Assembly: GCA_043804035.1 (NCBI GenBank) | Contig: JAZDJJ010000038.1 | Coordinates: 1-26,692, forward strand | DNA length: 26,692 nt | Source: JAZDJJ01 sp043804035 | GTDB taxonomy: Bacteria > Bacteroidota > Bacteroidia > Palsa-948 | Direction: 5' to 3' | Shown: positions 7,035 to 14,958 of the stretch, piece by piece | Position numbering within the stretch: position 1 is the stretch's first letter | Layout: each line of letters starts with the position of its first letter | The notes under the pieces: generated by a model | What the model was told of the DNA's origin: nothing | The model's database searches: none | The model's input: only the letters and a program-made list of their open reading frames with translations | Made by a program: the position numbers and the translations under genes

Positions 7035-7868
7035 TTTTAATATGCGGTGATAAAACACCAAATCAATTTTATAATGCTTGTTGTTAAACGAAATTCTTTT
7101 TTGCCTTGCTTCAAAACAAAAACCTCTGCCCAGTTCAATTAAAAATTTTTGCAAATGATTGATGATAGCTTGTTCCAAATCAGTTTCAGAAAATTCTGCC
7201 TTTTCTTCTATTCCTAAAAACTCAAGTATGTAAGGGCTTTTTATGATGTCAGTAAATTGTTGCAGGTTTTCATTGTTTAGTTTTTCAAGCATGGTTTCTT
7301 TATTGGTGCTTAATCCTGTGCGTTCATAAAGCAAAGTGTTAATGCTTCGTTTTAGCACATCTACAGTCCAGTTATTTTTAATAGCGTTCACTTCATAAAA
7401 AGTCCTCTTCAAAGCATCATCCACTTTCAACAATTCAATGATGTGAGTAAAACTTAGTTTGTCTATGAGCAATTCAATAGGTACTGAATTTTTTGTTGTG
7501 GTTGGAATAACTGCTTCAGAAATAGATTTGGCAGTCGGCAACTGCCAAATTGAATTTTCCATCGTTTTGAATTTGGCAGTCAGCAACTGCCCAATCATTG
7601 GATATTCAAGATAAAACTGTCGGCACAACCTAAGATTCCGGTCGGAGAAACCCTTTGCACCTGTTTCGCTTAGTTTACCGGAAAGTATTTTAAGTGTGTT
7701 TTCTCCATAGTCGGCACGGTCATTTCCTTGTTGCTCATATTCTACAATGTAAAACCCAATTACCCAATTGCGAAATGTTAAAGCATTATTTATTTGTGCT
7801 AAAGCAAATTTCTTAAAGTAGTGTTGAACACTTACAATTTGCTTGGTAAGTGAATGAATGTCTGCCAT
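6939..7868 (-). pseudogene. 5' fragment of IS-interrupted DUF1016 nuclease gene
   Basis: Native sequence covers residues 1-278 (7868 to 7035); residues 279-309 are read from the insertion sequence and end at a chance stop. The helical domain (SFTHIIELLKVDDALKRTFY) and the start of the PDDEXK domain (KIDLVFYHRILK, with putative catalytic Asp269) are present, but the Asp-x-Lys element lies beyond the insertion, so nuclease activity should be lost. The ATG at 7868 is 2 nt after the hsdM stop, placing the intact gene between hsdM and hsdS, a common position for this family. It is clearly divergent from the DUF1016 protein at 2741-3766, so the two are not a recent duplication. Confidence 0.88.
7035..7042. 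repeat. Right target-site duplication of the IS1595-family element
   Basis: An exact copy of TTTTAATA (6010-6017), immediately after the right inverted repeat. In the interrupted gene this octamer encodes the end of the segment HRILK on the minus strand. Confidence 0.92.
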
Positions 7869-7870
7869 AA

Positions 7871-9460
7871 TTATATCAGTTCTTTAAGTTCTTTTAATCC
7901 GTTCGCAATTTCACTTTCCAATGTTTCCAACTTTCCAAAAATCACTTTCGGCTTTTCATACTTCACTTCTTCATACACTTCTTCTTTGTAAGTACTTAAA
8001 TTCAAATCGTAGTTGTTGCCAACGATTTCTTTTTTCGGCACGAAAAAGAATTTCTGTTTTCTGTCGGTTTCGGTTTTAATGTTTCGTGTTTTGTAGCGTT
8101 GCACAATGTCGGGCAAATCGCTTGCAGCAATTTTGTTTCGCTTATCATCTAATGTGTATCCGTCTGCCAGCATATCGTAAAACCAAACATCAGTTGTTTC
8201 TCCACCTTTTGTAAAAAATAAAATGGCTGTGCTTACACCTGCATACGGTTTAAATACTCCGCTTGGCATTGCTATTACTGCTTTCAGTTCTGCTTTCTCA
8301 ATCAACATTTTACGCAATGCTTCAAATGCTTTTCCACTGTTTTGTATTACACCGCTTGGCACAATTACGGCTGCTGTGCCTCCCATTTTCAGCATGGTAA
8401 AAATGCGTTCAACAAAAAGCAATTCTGTTTTTGTGGTGGGCAATTTCAATCCTTCGTTTATATCACCTTTGTCTATGTTGCCTGTGAATGGTGGGTTTGC
8501 CATTACCACATCAAAGCGGCTGTCTTCGTTGTAAGTTTTGCTTAGTGTGTCTTTGTAATCTATTTGCGGTTCGTCTATGCCATGCATCATCATATTCATT
8601 AAACCCAAACGCACCATTGTTGTATCAATATCGTAACCTGTAAAACTTTTGTCTAAAATGTTTTTTACTTTTTCGGTGAGTGCTGCACTCATGGTTGCCC
8701 GTTCAAAACCATCTTCGTCTTTCTCTAATTTCTTTTTGTCGCCTGTGCTGAGCGAAGTCGAAGCATTCTGCCTCACTAAATCCGTCAACACATATTGATA
8801 TGCTCCCAACAAAAAACCACCTGTGCCACATGCAGGGTCTGCAATGTGTTGTCCTAACTGCGGTGCAACTAATTCAGCCATCAGTTTAATAATGTGTCGT
8901 GGAGTTCTGAACTGTCCGTTCTTTCCTGCGGTTGCAATTTCACTCAACAGCATTTCATACACATCGCCTTGTATATCCTGAAAAGCATGTCCGCCTTCGG
9001 TGGCATCTTTTTCAATTTCTTTAAAAATATCTTCTACAATATTTATTGCCGTAACCAACAAACTTGCTTTGGGCATAATGAAAACAGCGTTTGCCATGTG
9101 TTTGGTGAAAGGAGAAGTTTCTCCGTTCAGGTCTTTCATAAAAGGAAAAACTTTTGTTTGCACATGCAACAACATTTCATCGGCTGGCTTGTGTTTGAAC
9201 ACACTCCAACGCAATTCGTTTTTATTTACTTCTTCTTTGCTGCCTGTTATCTTAAATTTTCCTTTGAACCGTGAAGTATATTTTTCACCTGTGAAATCAG
9301 CATCCCGTTCTCTCTTTGCTTCCAAATCATCTAAGCGTTTCATAAAAATCAAGTAGGTGATTTGCTCAATCGCAGTAAGTGGATTGGCAATGCCTCCTTC
9401 CCAGAAGTTTTGCCAAAGTTTATCAATGAGTGATTTTAGTGTTGCGTTGCTTTGTAACAT
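7871..9460 (-). CDS. hsdM: Type I restriction-modification methyltransferase subunit HsdM
   Basis: HsdM methylates adenine N6 in the site selected by HsdS and is required for restriction. The 529 residues contain the helical N-terminal HsdM domain (about 5-150, LWQNFWEGGIANPLTAIEQI), QFRTPRHI (183-190), SAM-binding motif I DPACGTGGF (208-216), the catalytic NPPF (322-325), and downstream AVIVPSGV and GVSTAILFF elements. Length is normal. Its ATG follows the hsdR stop with no intervening base, and the next gene begins 2 nt after its stop. Residues 233-240 (ASTSLSTG) are encoded by a short genomic repeat inserted in frame (see 8741-8764). Confidence 0.96.
   Translation of the reverse strand: MLQSNATLKSLIDKLWQNFWEGGIANPLTAIEQITYLIFMKRLDDLEAKRERDADFTGEKYTSRFKGKFKITGSKEEVNKNELRWSVFKHKPADEMLLHVQTKVFPFMKDLNGETSPFTKHMANAVFIMPKASLLVTAINIVEDIFKEIEKDATEGGHAFQDIQGDVYEMLLSEIATAGKNGQFRTPRHIIKLMAELVAPQLGQHIADPACGTGGFLLGAYQYVLTDLVRQNASTSLSTGDKKKLEKDEDGFERATMSAALTEKVKNILDKSFTGYDIDTTMVRLGLMNMMMHGIDEPQIDYKDTLSKTYNEDSRFDVVMANPPFTGNIDKGDINEGLKLPTTKTELLFVERIFTMLKMGGTAAVIVPSGVIQNSGKAFEALRKMLIEKAELKAVIAMPSGVFKPYAGVSTAILFFTKGGETTDVWFYDMLADGYTLDDKRNKIAASDLPDIVQRYKTRNIKTETDRKQKFFFVPKKEIVGNNYDLNLSTYKEEVYEEVKYEKPKVIFGKLETLESEIANGLKELKELI
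8741..8764 (-). repeat. Short genomic repeat inserted in frame within hsdM
   Basis: The plus strand contains TGAGCGAAGTCGAAGC, a core seen in short dispersed repeats of many bacterial genomes. Here it forms exactly eight codons (ASTSLSTG) in a variable loop between methylase motifs I and IV. It preserves the frame, and the flanking residues (DLVRQ and DKKKLEKDEDG) look like ordinary HsdM sequence. Confidence 0.5.
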
Positions 9461-12250
9461 TTATGCTGCGATTAGTTTTTCTGTGAATGATAAAATTTCG
9501 TCAATCTCTTTCGGATTGAATACGCCTCTGATTCCTTCGGGGTGCAGAAGTGTGAACGGTGATTCAATTAAATTTTTTCTTGTCAGCACTCCGTTTTCAA
9601 TAATGTATTTGCGAAGCAAATCTAAGAATTGCAACTGTCGGCTTGTAAGATAAGAGTGTGCTGCAATAAAATCATCAAACGCTTTTGAAACTGTTTCGGG
9701 AAATGATTGTAAAATTTCAATTCCCAAAATATGTTTGATGAATTGCACAAATACCGCTTTGCGGTGGTTATAAACTCTCCGTAATAAATCAATCGTGATG
9801 TGTGGATGCTCGTTGTGTAACTCGTCCGCAAGTTGTTCGGCTTCTTGTTCTGAAATTTCAATTCCTTCTTTTAGTTTTTGTAAAATAGGATTAGCCAAAA
9901 CCAATTCATTTACTTTTTGCTCTACCAACTCACGATATTTTGCAATGCTCAACGCTTGGTGTTCGGGTCCAAACTCTATAAATTCTTTTTCGCTTACAAA
10001 ATCTTTCAGGTTGAATTTTGCAGGTGCAAGCGGAATGATTGCTTCACGAAATTTCATTAGCGGTGAAAGTTTCTGAATGAGTTCGTCAAGCTTTTCTTCT
10101 GTGATTGTTGCCCAAAAATTATTTGTCTGTGCTTGGCGAATAAGTTGTTCTTCTTTAGCAACAATGTTTATGCTCAAAGGAAGTTCGCCTAATTCTTCAA
10201 TGATACTTTCTTTCAGTGTTTCAAATTTGTCTTTCTCCTCTGCTAAGTTTGCCAATGAAACTTCAACAATATCTTTTTCAAATCGCATTGCTTTAAAGTC
10301 AGCATCTGCAACGGTTCTGAATAATGGTTTTACAACTCCTTCCAAATATTCAAGTTTGTCTTGCGAAAGATTGTTCCAAAAATTTTCATCATCCATTCGC
10401 TGCAGTTCATGTTTGGCTTCCATTATCACAACCGAATTTTGCGGAAGTGTTGCAATTTGTTTTTTTAGTTTATGAATTTCTTTTTCTACAACTTCGGTTT
10501 TATTTCTTGTTTGTGCTTCTTCAATCTTGTCAAGGCGAACACCAAACAAACGAACTGGCAAAGGAATTTGCGGTTTCAATTCTTTGCCTCTCGGATTGAG
10601 TTTGAAATATTCAAAGTTGTCCCAACAATCCAAAATCAGAAATGAATCTTTGAAAGTGCACCAAGGTTTTATTTTTTCGGCTTCAAGCAATCGTGTTCCT
10701 CTGCCTATCATTTGCCAAAACTTTGTGTAGCTATAAACTGGTTTTGCAAAAACAAGGTTGGTTATTTCACGAATGTCAATTCCTGTGTCAAGCATATCAA
10801 CGCTTAATGCAACTCGTGGCATATCGTTGTTTGTGAACTGGTCAAGCAATCCGCCTTTGCCGTAAACCCGTGGGTCTTCGCTTACAATCACCTTTGCTAA
10901 TTCGCCTTTGTATTCGGGGTAAAGCGAATCAAAAATTTCTTCCATTCGCCTTGCATGTGCTTTGCTGATGCAAAAGAAAATTGTTTTTCCTGGGAGAACT
11001 CCGTTTGCATCTTTAATAGATTCTTCCATGAACTCCCGAACTATCAATGCGTTTGTTCCCCGATTGATAACTTTCTTTTCAATTTCTGTTCCTTCAAAAT
11101 TTATTTCTTCAATTTCTTTCCCTTCAAGAATTAAATGCTGTTGGTCTTCCAATGCAATTGTCCTCTTACTAATTCCTTCCTGCTGAAATTTAGTTTTGAT
11201 TTTCATTACCTGAAAATTGCACAGATAAGGCGGTATGTGGTTCACCGCTTCATCATACGAATACGCAAAGGTTGGAACTCCATCATCGGTTTCAAACAAC
11301 TGAAAAGTGTTGTGGTCAATCACATCGGTTGGCGTTGCTGTCAATCCCAAAGTGATTGTGTTGAAGTAATCCAAAATTTCTTGGTAGGTGTTGTAAATAC
11401 TTCGGTGGCTTTCATCCACCACAACCAAATCAAAGAAGTGAGGCGATAAAGTTTTTGTTTCATCCCGAATGATATTCAACATACTTGGGTATGTTGAAAC
11501 ATAAATTCGTCTGTCGGTTGCAATTTCTTTTTCGTAGGGTTTTGGAAATCGTGGTTCGTTTGGCAAATATTCTTTGAACGCATCAAGCGTTTGATTTTGC
11601 AAGGCGATTCTGTCAACCAAAAATAAAACTCTCTCTGCCCAACCTGCTCTCATGAGTGCATCCACTAAGGCAATGCACACACGGGTTTTACCCGTGCCTG
11701 TTGCCATTACTAAAAGAAATTTTCTTTTGCGTTTTTCAACTGCTTCCATTACGGAACGAATTGCACGGATTTGATAATCCCGTCCCGCAATTTTTGTGTT
11801 GATAAGTTCGCCTGCTAAAGTTTTCCGTGCCTTCCGTATGTAAGCATAGCGTTCTAAATCTTCTCTTGTCGGAAAGCCGTGAACTTTTTTTGGTGGGTAA
11901 TTATCTAAGTCCCAAAAATAAATGTCGTGTCCGTTGGTGTAAAAGCAGAAGGGTAATTCTCCGCCTTGCGTTGTCTGAATGTTGTAGCAGTATTGTTTCG
12001 CTTGTTCTCGTCCAATGGCTGCGTCAACAGAAGTTTTCTTTGCTTCCACAACTGCAAGCGGTTTACCGTCCTTGCCTAATAAAACATAGTCGCTGAATTG
12101 GTGTCCTGCGTAGGGTGTGGTCGGTTCTTGAACAACTGTCAGGTGAATATCAAATTCCTCAATTACCTGAGTTCGGTCAGTAACTGTCCACCCTGCTTTT
12201 TTCAGTCGCAGGTCAATTATTTCTTGCCTTGTCAGTTTTTCGGTTTTCAC
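9461..12250 (-). CDS. hsdR: Type I restriction endonuclease subunit HsdR
   Basis: HsdR is the ATP-driven DNA translocase and nuclease that cuts unmodified DNA with HsdM and HsdS. The 929 residues show an N-terminal PD-(D/E)xK nuclease (Asp54 in FSDYVLL; Glu69-x-Lys71 in VVEAKK), then superfamily 2 helicase motifs: Walker A ATGTGKT (183-189), DESH (279-282), TATP (304-307), DMLDTGID (485-492) and QMIGRGTR (513-520). The C-terminal 350 residues are mainly helical, as in EcoEI-type R subunits. The start codon is GTG: an in-frame TAA lies two codons upstream and no ATG occurs nearby, and MKTEKLTRQEIIDLRLKKAGW fits the family N-terminus. It is the first secure gene of the leftward operon. Confidence 0.96.
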   Translation of the reverse strand: MKTEKLTRQEIIDLRLKKAGWTVTDRTQVIEEFDIHLTVVQEPTTPYAGHQFSDYVLLGKDGKPLAVVEAKKTSVDAAIGREQAKQYCYNIQTTQGGELPFCFYTNGHDIYFWDLDNYPPKKVHGFPTREDLERYAYIRKARKTLAGELINTKIAGRDYQIRAIRSVMEAVEKRKRKFLLVMATGTGKTRVCIALVDALMRAGWAERVLFLVDRIALQNQTLDAFKEYLPNEPRFPKPYEKEIATDRRIYVSTYPSMLNIIRDETKTLSPHFFDLVVVDESHRSIYNTYQEILDYFNTITLGLTATPTDVIDHNTFQLFETDDGVPTFAYSYDEAVNHIPPYLCNFQVMKIKTKFQQEGISKRTIALEDQQHLILEGKEIEEINFEGTEIEKKVINRGTNALIVREFMEESIKDANGVLPGKTIFFCISKAHARRMEEIFDSLYPEYKGELAKVIVSEDPRVYGKGGLLDQFTNNDMPRVALSVDMLDTGIDIREITNLVFAKPVYSYTKFWQMIGRGTRLLEAEKIKPWCTFKDSFLILDCWDNFEYFKLNPRGKELKPQIPLPVRLFGVRLDKIEEAQTRNKTEVVEKEIHKLKKQIATLPQNSVVIMEAKHELQRMDDENFWNNLSQDKLEYLEGVVKPLFRTVADADFKAMRFEKDIVEVSLANLAEEKDKFETLKESIIEELGELPLSINIVAKEEQLIRQAQTNNFWATITEEKLDELIQKLSPLMKFREAIIPLAPAKFNLKDFVSEKEFIEFGPEHQALSIAKYRELVEQKVNELVLANPILQKLKEGIEISEQEAEQLADELHNEHPHITIDLLRRVYNHRKAVFVQFIKHILGIEILQSFPETVSKAFDDFIAAHSYLTSRQLQFLDLLRKYIIENGVLTRKNLIESPFTLLHPEGIRGVFNPKEIDEILSFTEKLIAA

Positions 12251-12333
12251 TTGTTATATCTGTCGTAAATTAAAGGGTCAAAATACTGAAAAATTTCATT
12301 GTCAGAACGAAAGTCAAACCGTGCGTTGGCAGA

Positions 12334-12399
12334 AACGGCTCTTTTGCTTTTGCCATCGGGTTGGGTTTGAGCGGTTGCGGCAAAAGCAAATGTGCCGTT
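12334..12399. repeat. Extragenic hairpin with AAAAGCAAA arms, right side of island
   Basis: The left arm 12334-12354 (AACGGCTCTTTTGCTTTTGC plus C) and the right arm 12379-12399 (GGCAAAAGCAAATGTGCCGT plus T) are complementary at 19 of 21 positions around a 24-nt loop. It shares the arm words CTCTTTTGCTTTT and AAAAGCAAATGTG with the hairpin at 1528-1592. It is 84 nt upstream of the hsdR start, so it would lie in the 5' leader if transcription begins further right. Confidence 0.65.
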
Positions 12400-12631
12400 T
12401 GCGGGCTGCCATAAAATTGAATTAAAAAAAATGTGCGGTGGGGGAAATAAAAAATACAGAAGCGTTGGCAGTGAGTGTCGGCTTACTCGCTGTCCAGTTG
12501 CAATGTGGTCTGTATGATTGTCACTTGTCAAATTGTTAAAACTTTACTGTCAAATTACTGCGTCATTGTCCCCGAAGCACTGTCTTTTTACGCTTGCAGG
12601 TAACTCGTTTATATAAAGGGTTTTTATTTTA

Positions 12632-12677
12632 AAAACCGTACAAAGCCACCCAAATCTGATAGGCTTTGTACAGTTTT
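12632..12677. terminator. Strong hairpin terminator, probably for leftward pruA transcripts
   Basis: The arms AAAACCGTACAAAGCC (12632-12647) and GGCTTTGTACAGTTTT (12662-12677) form a 16-bp stem with one G-U-type position around a 14-nt loop. T-rich DNA follows on both sides, so it could act in either direction. It lies between pruA and the hsd operon and would insulate the operon from pruA read-through. Confidence 0.7.
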
Positions 12678-12678
12678 G

Positions 12679-12702
12679 TTTTTTATTTGCACTGTTTTAT
12701 TT
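12679..12702 (+). repeat. Right copy of 24-nt direct repeat flanking the defence island
   Basis: It matches 1489-1512 at 23 of 24 positions in the same orientation and is also preceded by TTGTACA. It directly abuts the terminator hairpin. Confidence 0.5.
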
Positions 12703-12831
12703 CTCATATTTTTAATTTAAACAATAATTTTTTGATATTCAAGAATTTTTTTTTAATGTTCATCATTATCAAAATAATATGCAATGGTAATAATAAATTT
12801 TTCAATACGCGAGAAAAAAAAATAAAAGCAC

Positions 12832-12866
12832 AACCCCACCCTAACCCTCCCCATTTGGTGAGGGAG
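12832..12866. repeat. Short C/G-rich intergenic palindrome after pruA
   Basis: The sequence ACCCTCCCC-ATTT-GGTGAGGG forms an 8-bp stem with one mismatch (12845-12852 with 12857-12864), preceded by a CCCCACCC run. It lies about 50 nt after the pruA stop; read leftward, a T-rich tract follows roughly 20 nt later, so it may help terminate pruA. Similar C-rich palindromes recur between genes in Bacteroidota genomes. Confidence 0.4.
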
Positions 12867-12912
12867 TCAATACTATGAAACATAAATTGCAACTTCTTCA
12901 AACAAATCAATT

Positions 12913-14604
12913 TCAAACGGATACTTTCTTCGCTGACTTCTTAATCTCCACTGTTTGTCCGTTAGTAGATTTATCTTTTTCTAAAAATGGATAACGATAA
13001 TCTGTAGGCGGAACAAAAAGTTCTTTAATTGTTCTCGGAGCAACCCAGCGCAAAAGGTTTATCATATGTCCGGCTTTGTCGTTAGTGCCAGATGCCCTTG
13101 TGCCTCCGAATGGCTGCTGTCCGACCACTGCACCTGTACATTTGTCGTTGATATAAAAGTTTCCGGCGGCATTCACTAATTTTTTTGTAGCAGTATCAAT
13201 TGCATATCTGTCCTGTGCGATGATGGCTCCTGTGAGAGCATAAGGCGAAGTATTGTTCACGATATCAAGTGTCTGTTCAAATTTATTTTCATCATATACA
13301 TAAACAGTAAGTACGGGACCAAAAATTTCTTCACACATACTTTTGTAATACGGATTTTTTGCCTGAATAACAGTTAGTTCAATAAAGTATCCTTTGCTCT
13401 TATCATATTTTCCACCGATAATAACTTCCGCTTCTTTTTTATTTTTCTTTGCGTGTTCAATATAACTTACAATATTGTCAAAAGATGTTTCATCAATTAC
13501 AGCATTCACGAAGTTGGAAAAATCTTCTGTAGGTCCAATTTTCATCGTAGCAATTTCTTCGGTAAAAATCTTTTTTGCTTCTTTCCACAGATTAGAAGGA
13601 ATGTATGCACGTGAGCAGGCAGAACATTTTTGTCCCTGATATTCAAACGCAGCGCGAAGAATTGCAGTTGTCAAAACTTTTACATCGGCAGAGCGATGCC
13701 CGAATATAAAATCCTTTCCTCCGGTTTCTCCCACGATGCGCGGATACGATTTATAGTTTTGAATGTTGTTACCGATTTTTTTCCAGATGTCGCAGAACAC
13801 TTCCGTAGATCCGGTAAAATGAATTCCACCAAAGTCATGATGATTAAGAATAACATCAGCAGTTTCTTTGCCTCCTGCATGAACAAGATTAATTACTCCA
13901 TCAGGAACTCCCGCTTCGCGAAAAACTTGCATTACTACATGTGCGGAATAAATAGCTGTTGATGCTGCTTTCCATACCACAGTATTGCCCATCATAGCAC
14001 AAGAAGAAGGAAGATTACCGCTAATAGCAGTGAAGTTAAAAGGTGTTAGTGCCCAAATAAATCCTTCAAGCGGACGCCACTCTAAACGGTTCCACATTCC
14101 TACTGACGAATCTACTTGCTGAGAATAAATTTCTCCCATATATTTTACATTGAAACGAAGGAAATCAATTAACTCACAAGAAGAATCAACTTCTGCCTGA
14201 AAAACATTTTTAGATTGACCGAGCATTGTTGCGGCAACAATTTTCATTCTGTACGGACCTGCAAGCAATTCGGATGCTTTCAAAAAGATAGCAGCACGAT
14301 GTTCCCACGGAAGCGAAGCCCAATATTTTTTTGCTTCCATTGCAGCAACAATGGCTTGCTCTACATGTGTCTTGTCGCCTTTGTGATAATAACCAAGAAT
14401 GTGTTTGTGGTCATGTGGAGGAGAGAGCGGAATTTTTTTTCCGGTGCGAACTTCTTTTCCTCCGATGAACATCGGAATATCCCATACTTCAGAACGCATT
14501 TCTGCAATAGTTTTTTTTAATGCTTCCCGCTCGGGAGAACCCGGAGCATAATTTCTGATGGGATCGTTGATTGGTTGCGGGAGTTTGAAAAATCCATTTG
14601 ACAT
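12913..14604 (-). CDS. pruA: 1-pyrroline-5-carboxylate (L-glutamate gamma-semialdehyde) dehydrogenase
   Basis: This enzyme oxidises glutamate semialdehyde to glutamate with NAD+, the second step of proline degradation, in the cytoplasm. The 563-residue length and start (NDPIRNYAPGSPEREALK) fit the stand-alone P5C dehydrogenases of Bacteroidota and mitochondria rather than bifunctional PutA. Visible aldehyde dehydrogenase features are TPFNFTAISGNLP (187-199), the cofactor loop FTGST (263-267), catalytic Glu293 in GETGGKDF, and nucleophile Cys327 in GQKCSACSRAYIP, then EEIFGPVLTVYVY and the GGTRASGTNDKAG segment near the end. No proline dehydrogenase gene lies beside it here. A promoter-like TAGGTTTG box lies upstream (14648-14655). 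Confidence 0.95.
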   Translation of the reverse strand: MSNGFFKLPQPINDPIRNYAPGSPEREALKKTIAEMRSEVWDIPMFIGGKEVRTGKKIPLSPPHDHKHILGYYHKGDKTHVEQAIVAAMEAKKYWASLPWEHRAAIFLKASELLAGPYRMKIVAATMLGQSKNVFQAEVDSSCELIDFLRFNVKYMGEIYSQQVDSSVGMWNRLEWRPLEGFIWALTPFNFTAISGNLPSSCAMMGNTVVWKAASTAIYSAHVVMQVFREAGVPDGVINLVHAGGKETADVILNHHDFGGIHFTGSTEVFCDIWKKIGNNIQNYKSYPRIVGETGGKDFIFGHRSADVKVLTTAILRAAFEYQGQKCSACSRAYIPSNLWKEAKKIFTEEIATMKIGPTEDFSNFVNAVIDETSFDNIVSYIEHAKKNKKEAEVIIGGKYDKSKGYFIELTVIQAKNPYYKSMCEEIFGPVLTVYVYDENKFEQTLDIVNNTSPYALTGAIIAQDRYAIDTATKKLVNAAGNFYINDKCTGAVVGQQPFGGTRASGTNDKAGHMINLLRWVAPRTIKELFVPPTDYRYPFLEKDKSTNGQTVEIKKSAKKVSV

Positions 14605-14647
14605 ATAGTATAAAGATTAAAAGTTTATTGAAAAATTATTGAATGTA

Positions 14648-14655
14648 CAAACCTA
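14648..14655 (-). promoter_or_regulatory. Candidate -7 box for pruA
   Basis: The minus strand reads TAGGTTTG, an exact TAnnTTTG match, 43 nt upstream of the pruA ATG, giving a leader of about 35-40 nt. No convincing -33 box was found. Confidence 0.45.
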
Positions 14656-14689
14656 CATAAAATTTTTAATTACACATAAGTGAATAAAA

Positions 14690-14710
14690 GTTATCAGTTA
14701 TCAGTTATCA
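14690..14710 (+). repeat. Three tandem copies of GTTATCA
   Basis: Three exact 7-bp units in a row. Such short tandem repeats can vary in copy number. It sits about 85 nt upstream of the pruA ATG, beyond the -7 box. Confidence 0.8.
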
Positions 14711-14802
14711 GTTTGATGGGTTGAAGGTTTGAAAAAAAATCATGTTCGTTTATTCCTACATGAAATTTTTTCTAAATTTGTTGCACTTTGAATTTAACTA
14801 AT

Positions 14803-14942
14803 GGGCAGTTCTAAAAATACCAATAAACGTCATTGCGAAGGAGGAACGACTGAAGCAATCTGTTTTTTTATGTAGAAATTGAGATTGCTTCCTGCTTCGT
14901 GCCTCGCAGTCGCAATGACGAAACTAATTTTTGGGACTGCCC
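14803..14942. repeat. 140-bp palindromic MITE-like element (copy 1)
   Basis: The outer arms GGGCAGTTCTAAAAAT (14803-14818) and ATTTTTGGGACTGCCC (14927-14942) pair at 14 of 16 positions. The four bases TAAT occur directly on both sides, a possible target duplication. Inner arms, 14828-14861 and 14882-14920, are also imperfectly complementary (CGTCATTGCGA to GAAGCAATCT). The minus strand of 14882-14920 is identical over 39 nt to 18086-18124. There is no coding capacity, so it would need a transposase in trans. Confidence 0.75.
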
Positions 14943-14958
14943 TAATGAAATATTAAGA

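Larger units (their letters stand above)
12251..12912. other. Gene-free stretch upstream of the hsd operon
   Basis: These 662 bases separate hsdR from pruA. They contain the hairpin 12334-12399, a small hairpin at 12469-12492 (CAGTGAGT / ACTCGCTG, 7 of 8 paired), the terminator 12632-12677, the right direct repeat 12679-12702, a T/A-rich stretch, and a small C/G-rich palindrome at 12845-12864. The operon promoter should lie here on the minus strand, but no clear TAnnTTTG box was found at a suitable distance. Confidence 0.55.
14605..14958. other. Gene-free region between pruA and the RNA methyltransferase gene
   Basis: A 354-base divergent intergenic region. It holds the pruA -7 box, three tandem copies of GTTATCA (14690-14710), and a 140-bp palindromic element (14803-14942) that ends 16 nt before the methyltransferase start. 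The methyltransferase gene must therefore be transcribed from within or across the element. Confidence 0.6.

Noticed and set aside
2741..7868. The two DUF1016 genes as a recent duplication
   Set aside because: Beyond the shared fold and motifs their sequences differ throughout (for example SWSHFVELLPL against SFTHIIELLKV), so they are separate lineages.
12247..12531. 94-codon open frame upstream of hsdR as a protein-coding gene
   Set aside because: Most of it is translated from the 12334-12399 hairpin and low-complexity DNA. Only the GTGA overlap supports it, so it is listed as a finding and not as a gene.
12704..12916. 70-codon minus-strand open frame after pruA
   Set aside because: It spans the C/G-rich palindrome and A/T-rich spacer; the product is Lys/Leu/Ile-rich and has no family resemblance.
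14690..14710. Possible CRISPR-like repeat
   Set aside because: Units are 7 bp with no spacers; it is a simple tandem repeat. No CRISPR array or cas gene was seen anywhere.
14899..14958. Extended N-terminus of the RNA methyltransferase (20 extra residues)
   Set aside because: It is encoded by the palindromic element; the family N-terminus fits the ATG at 14959.
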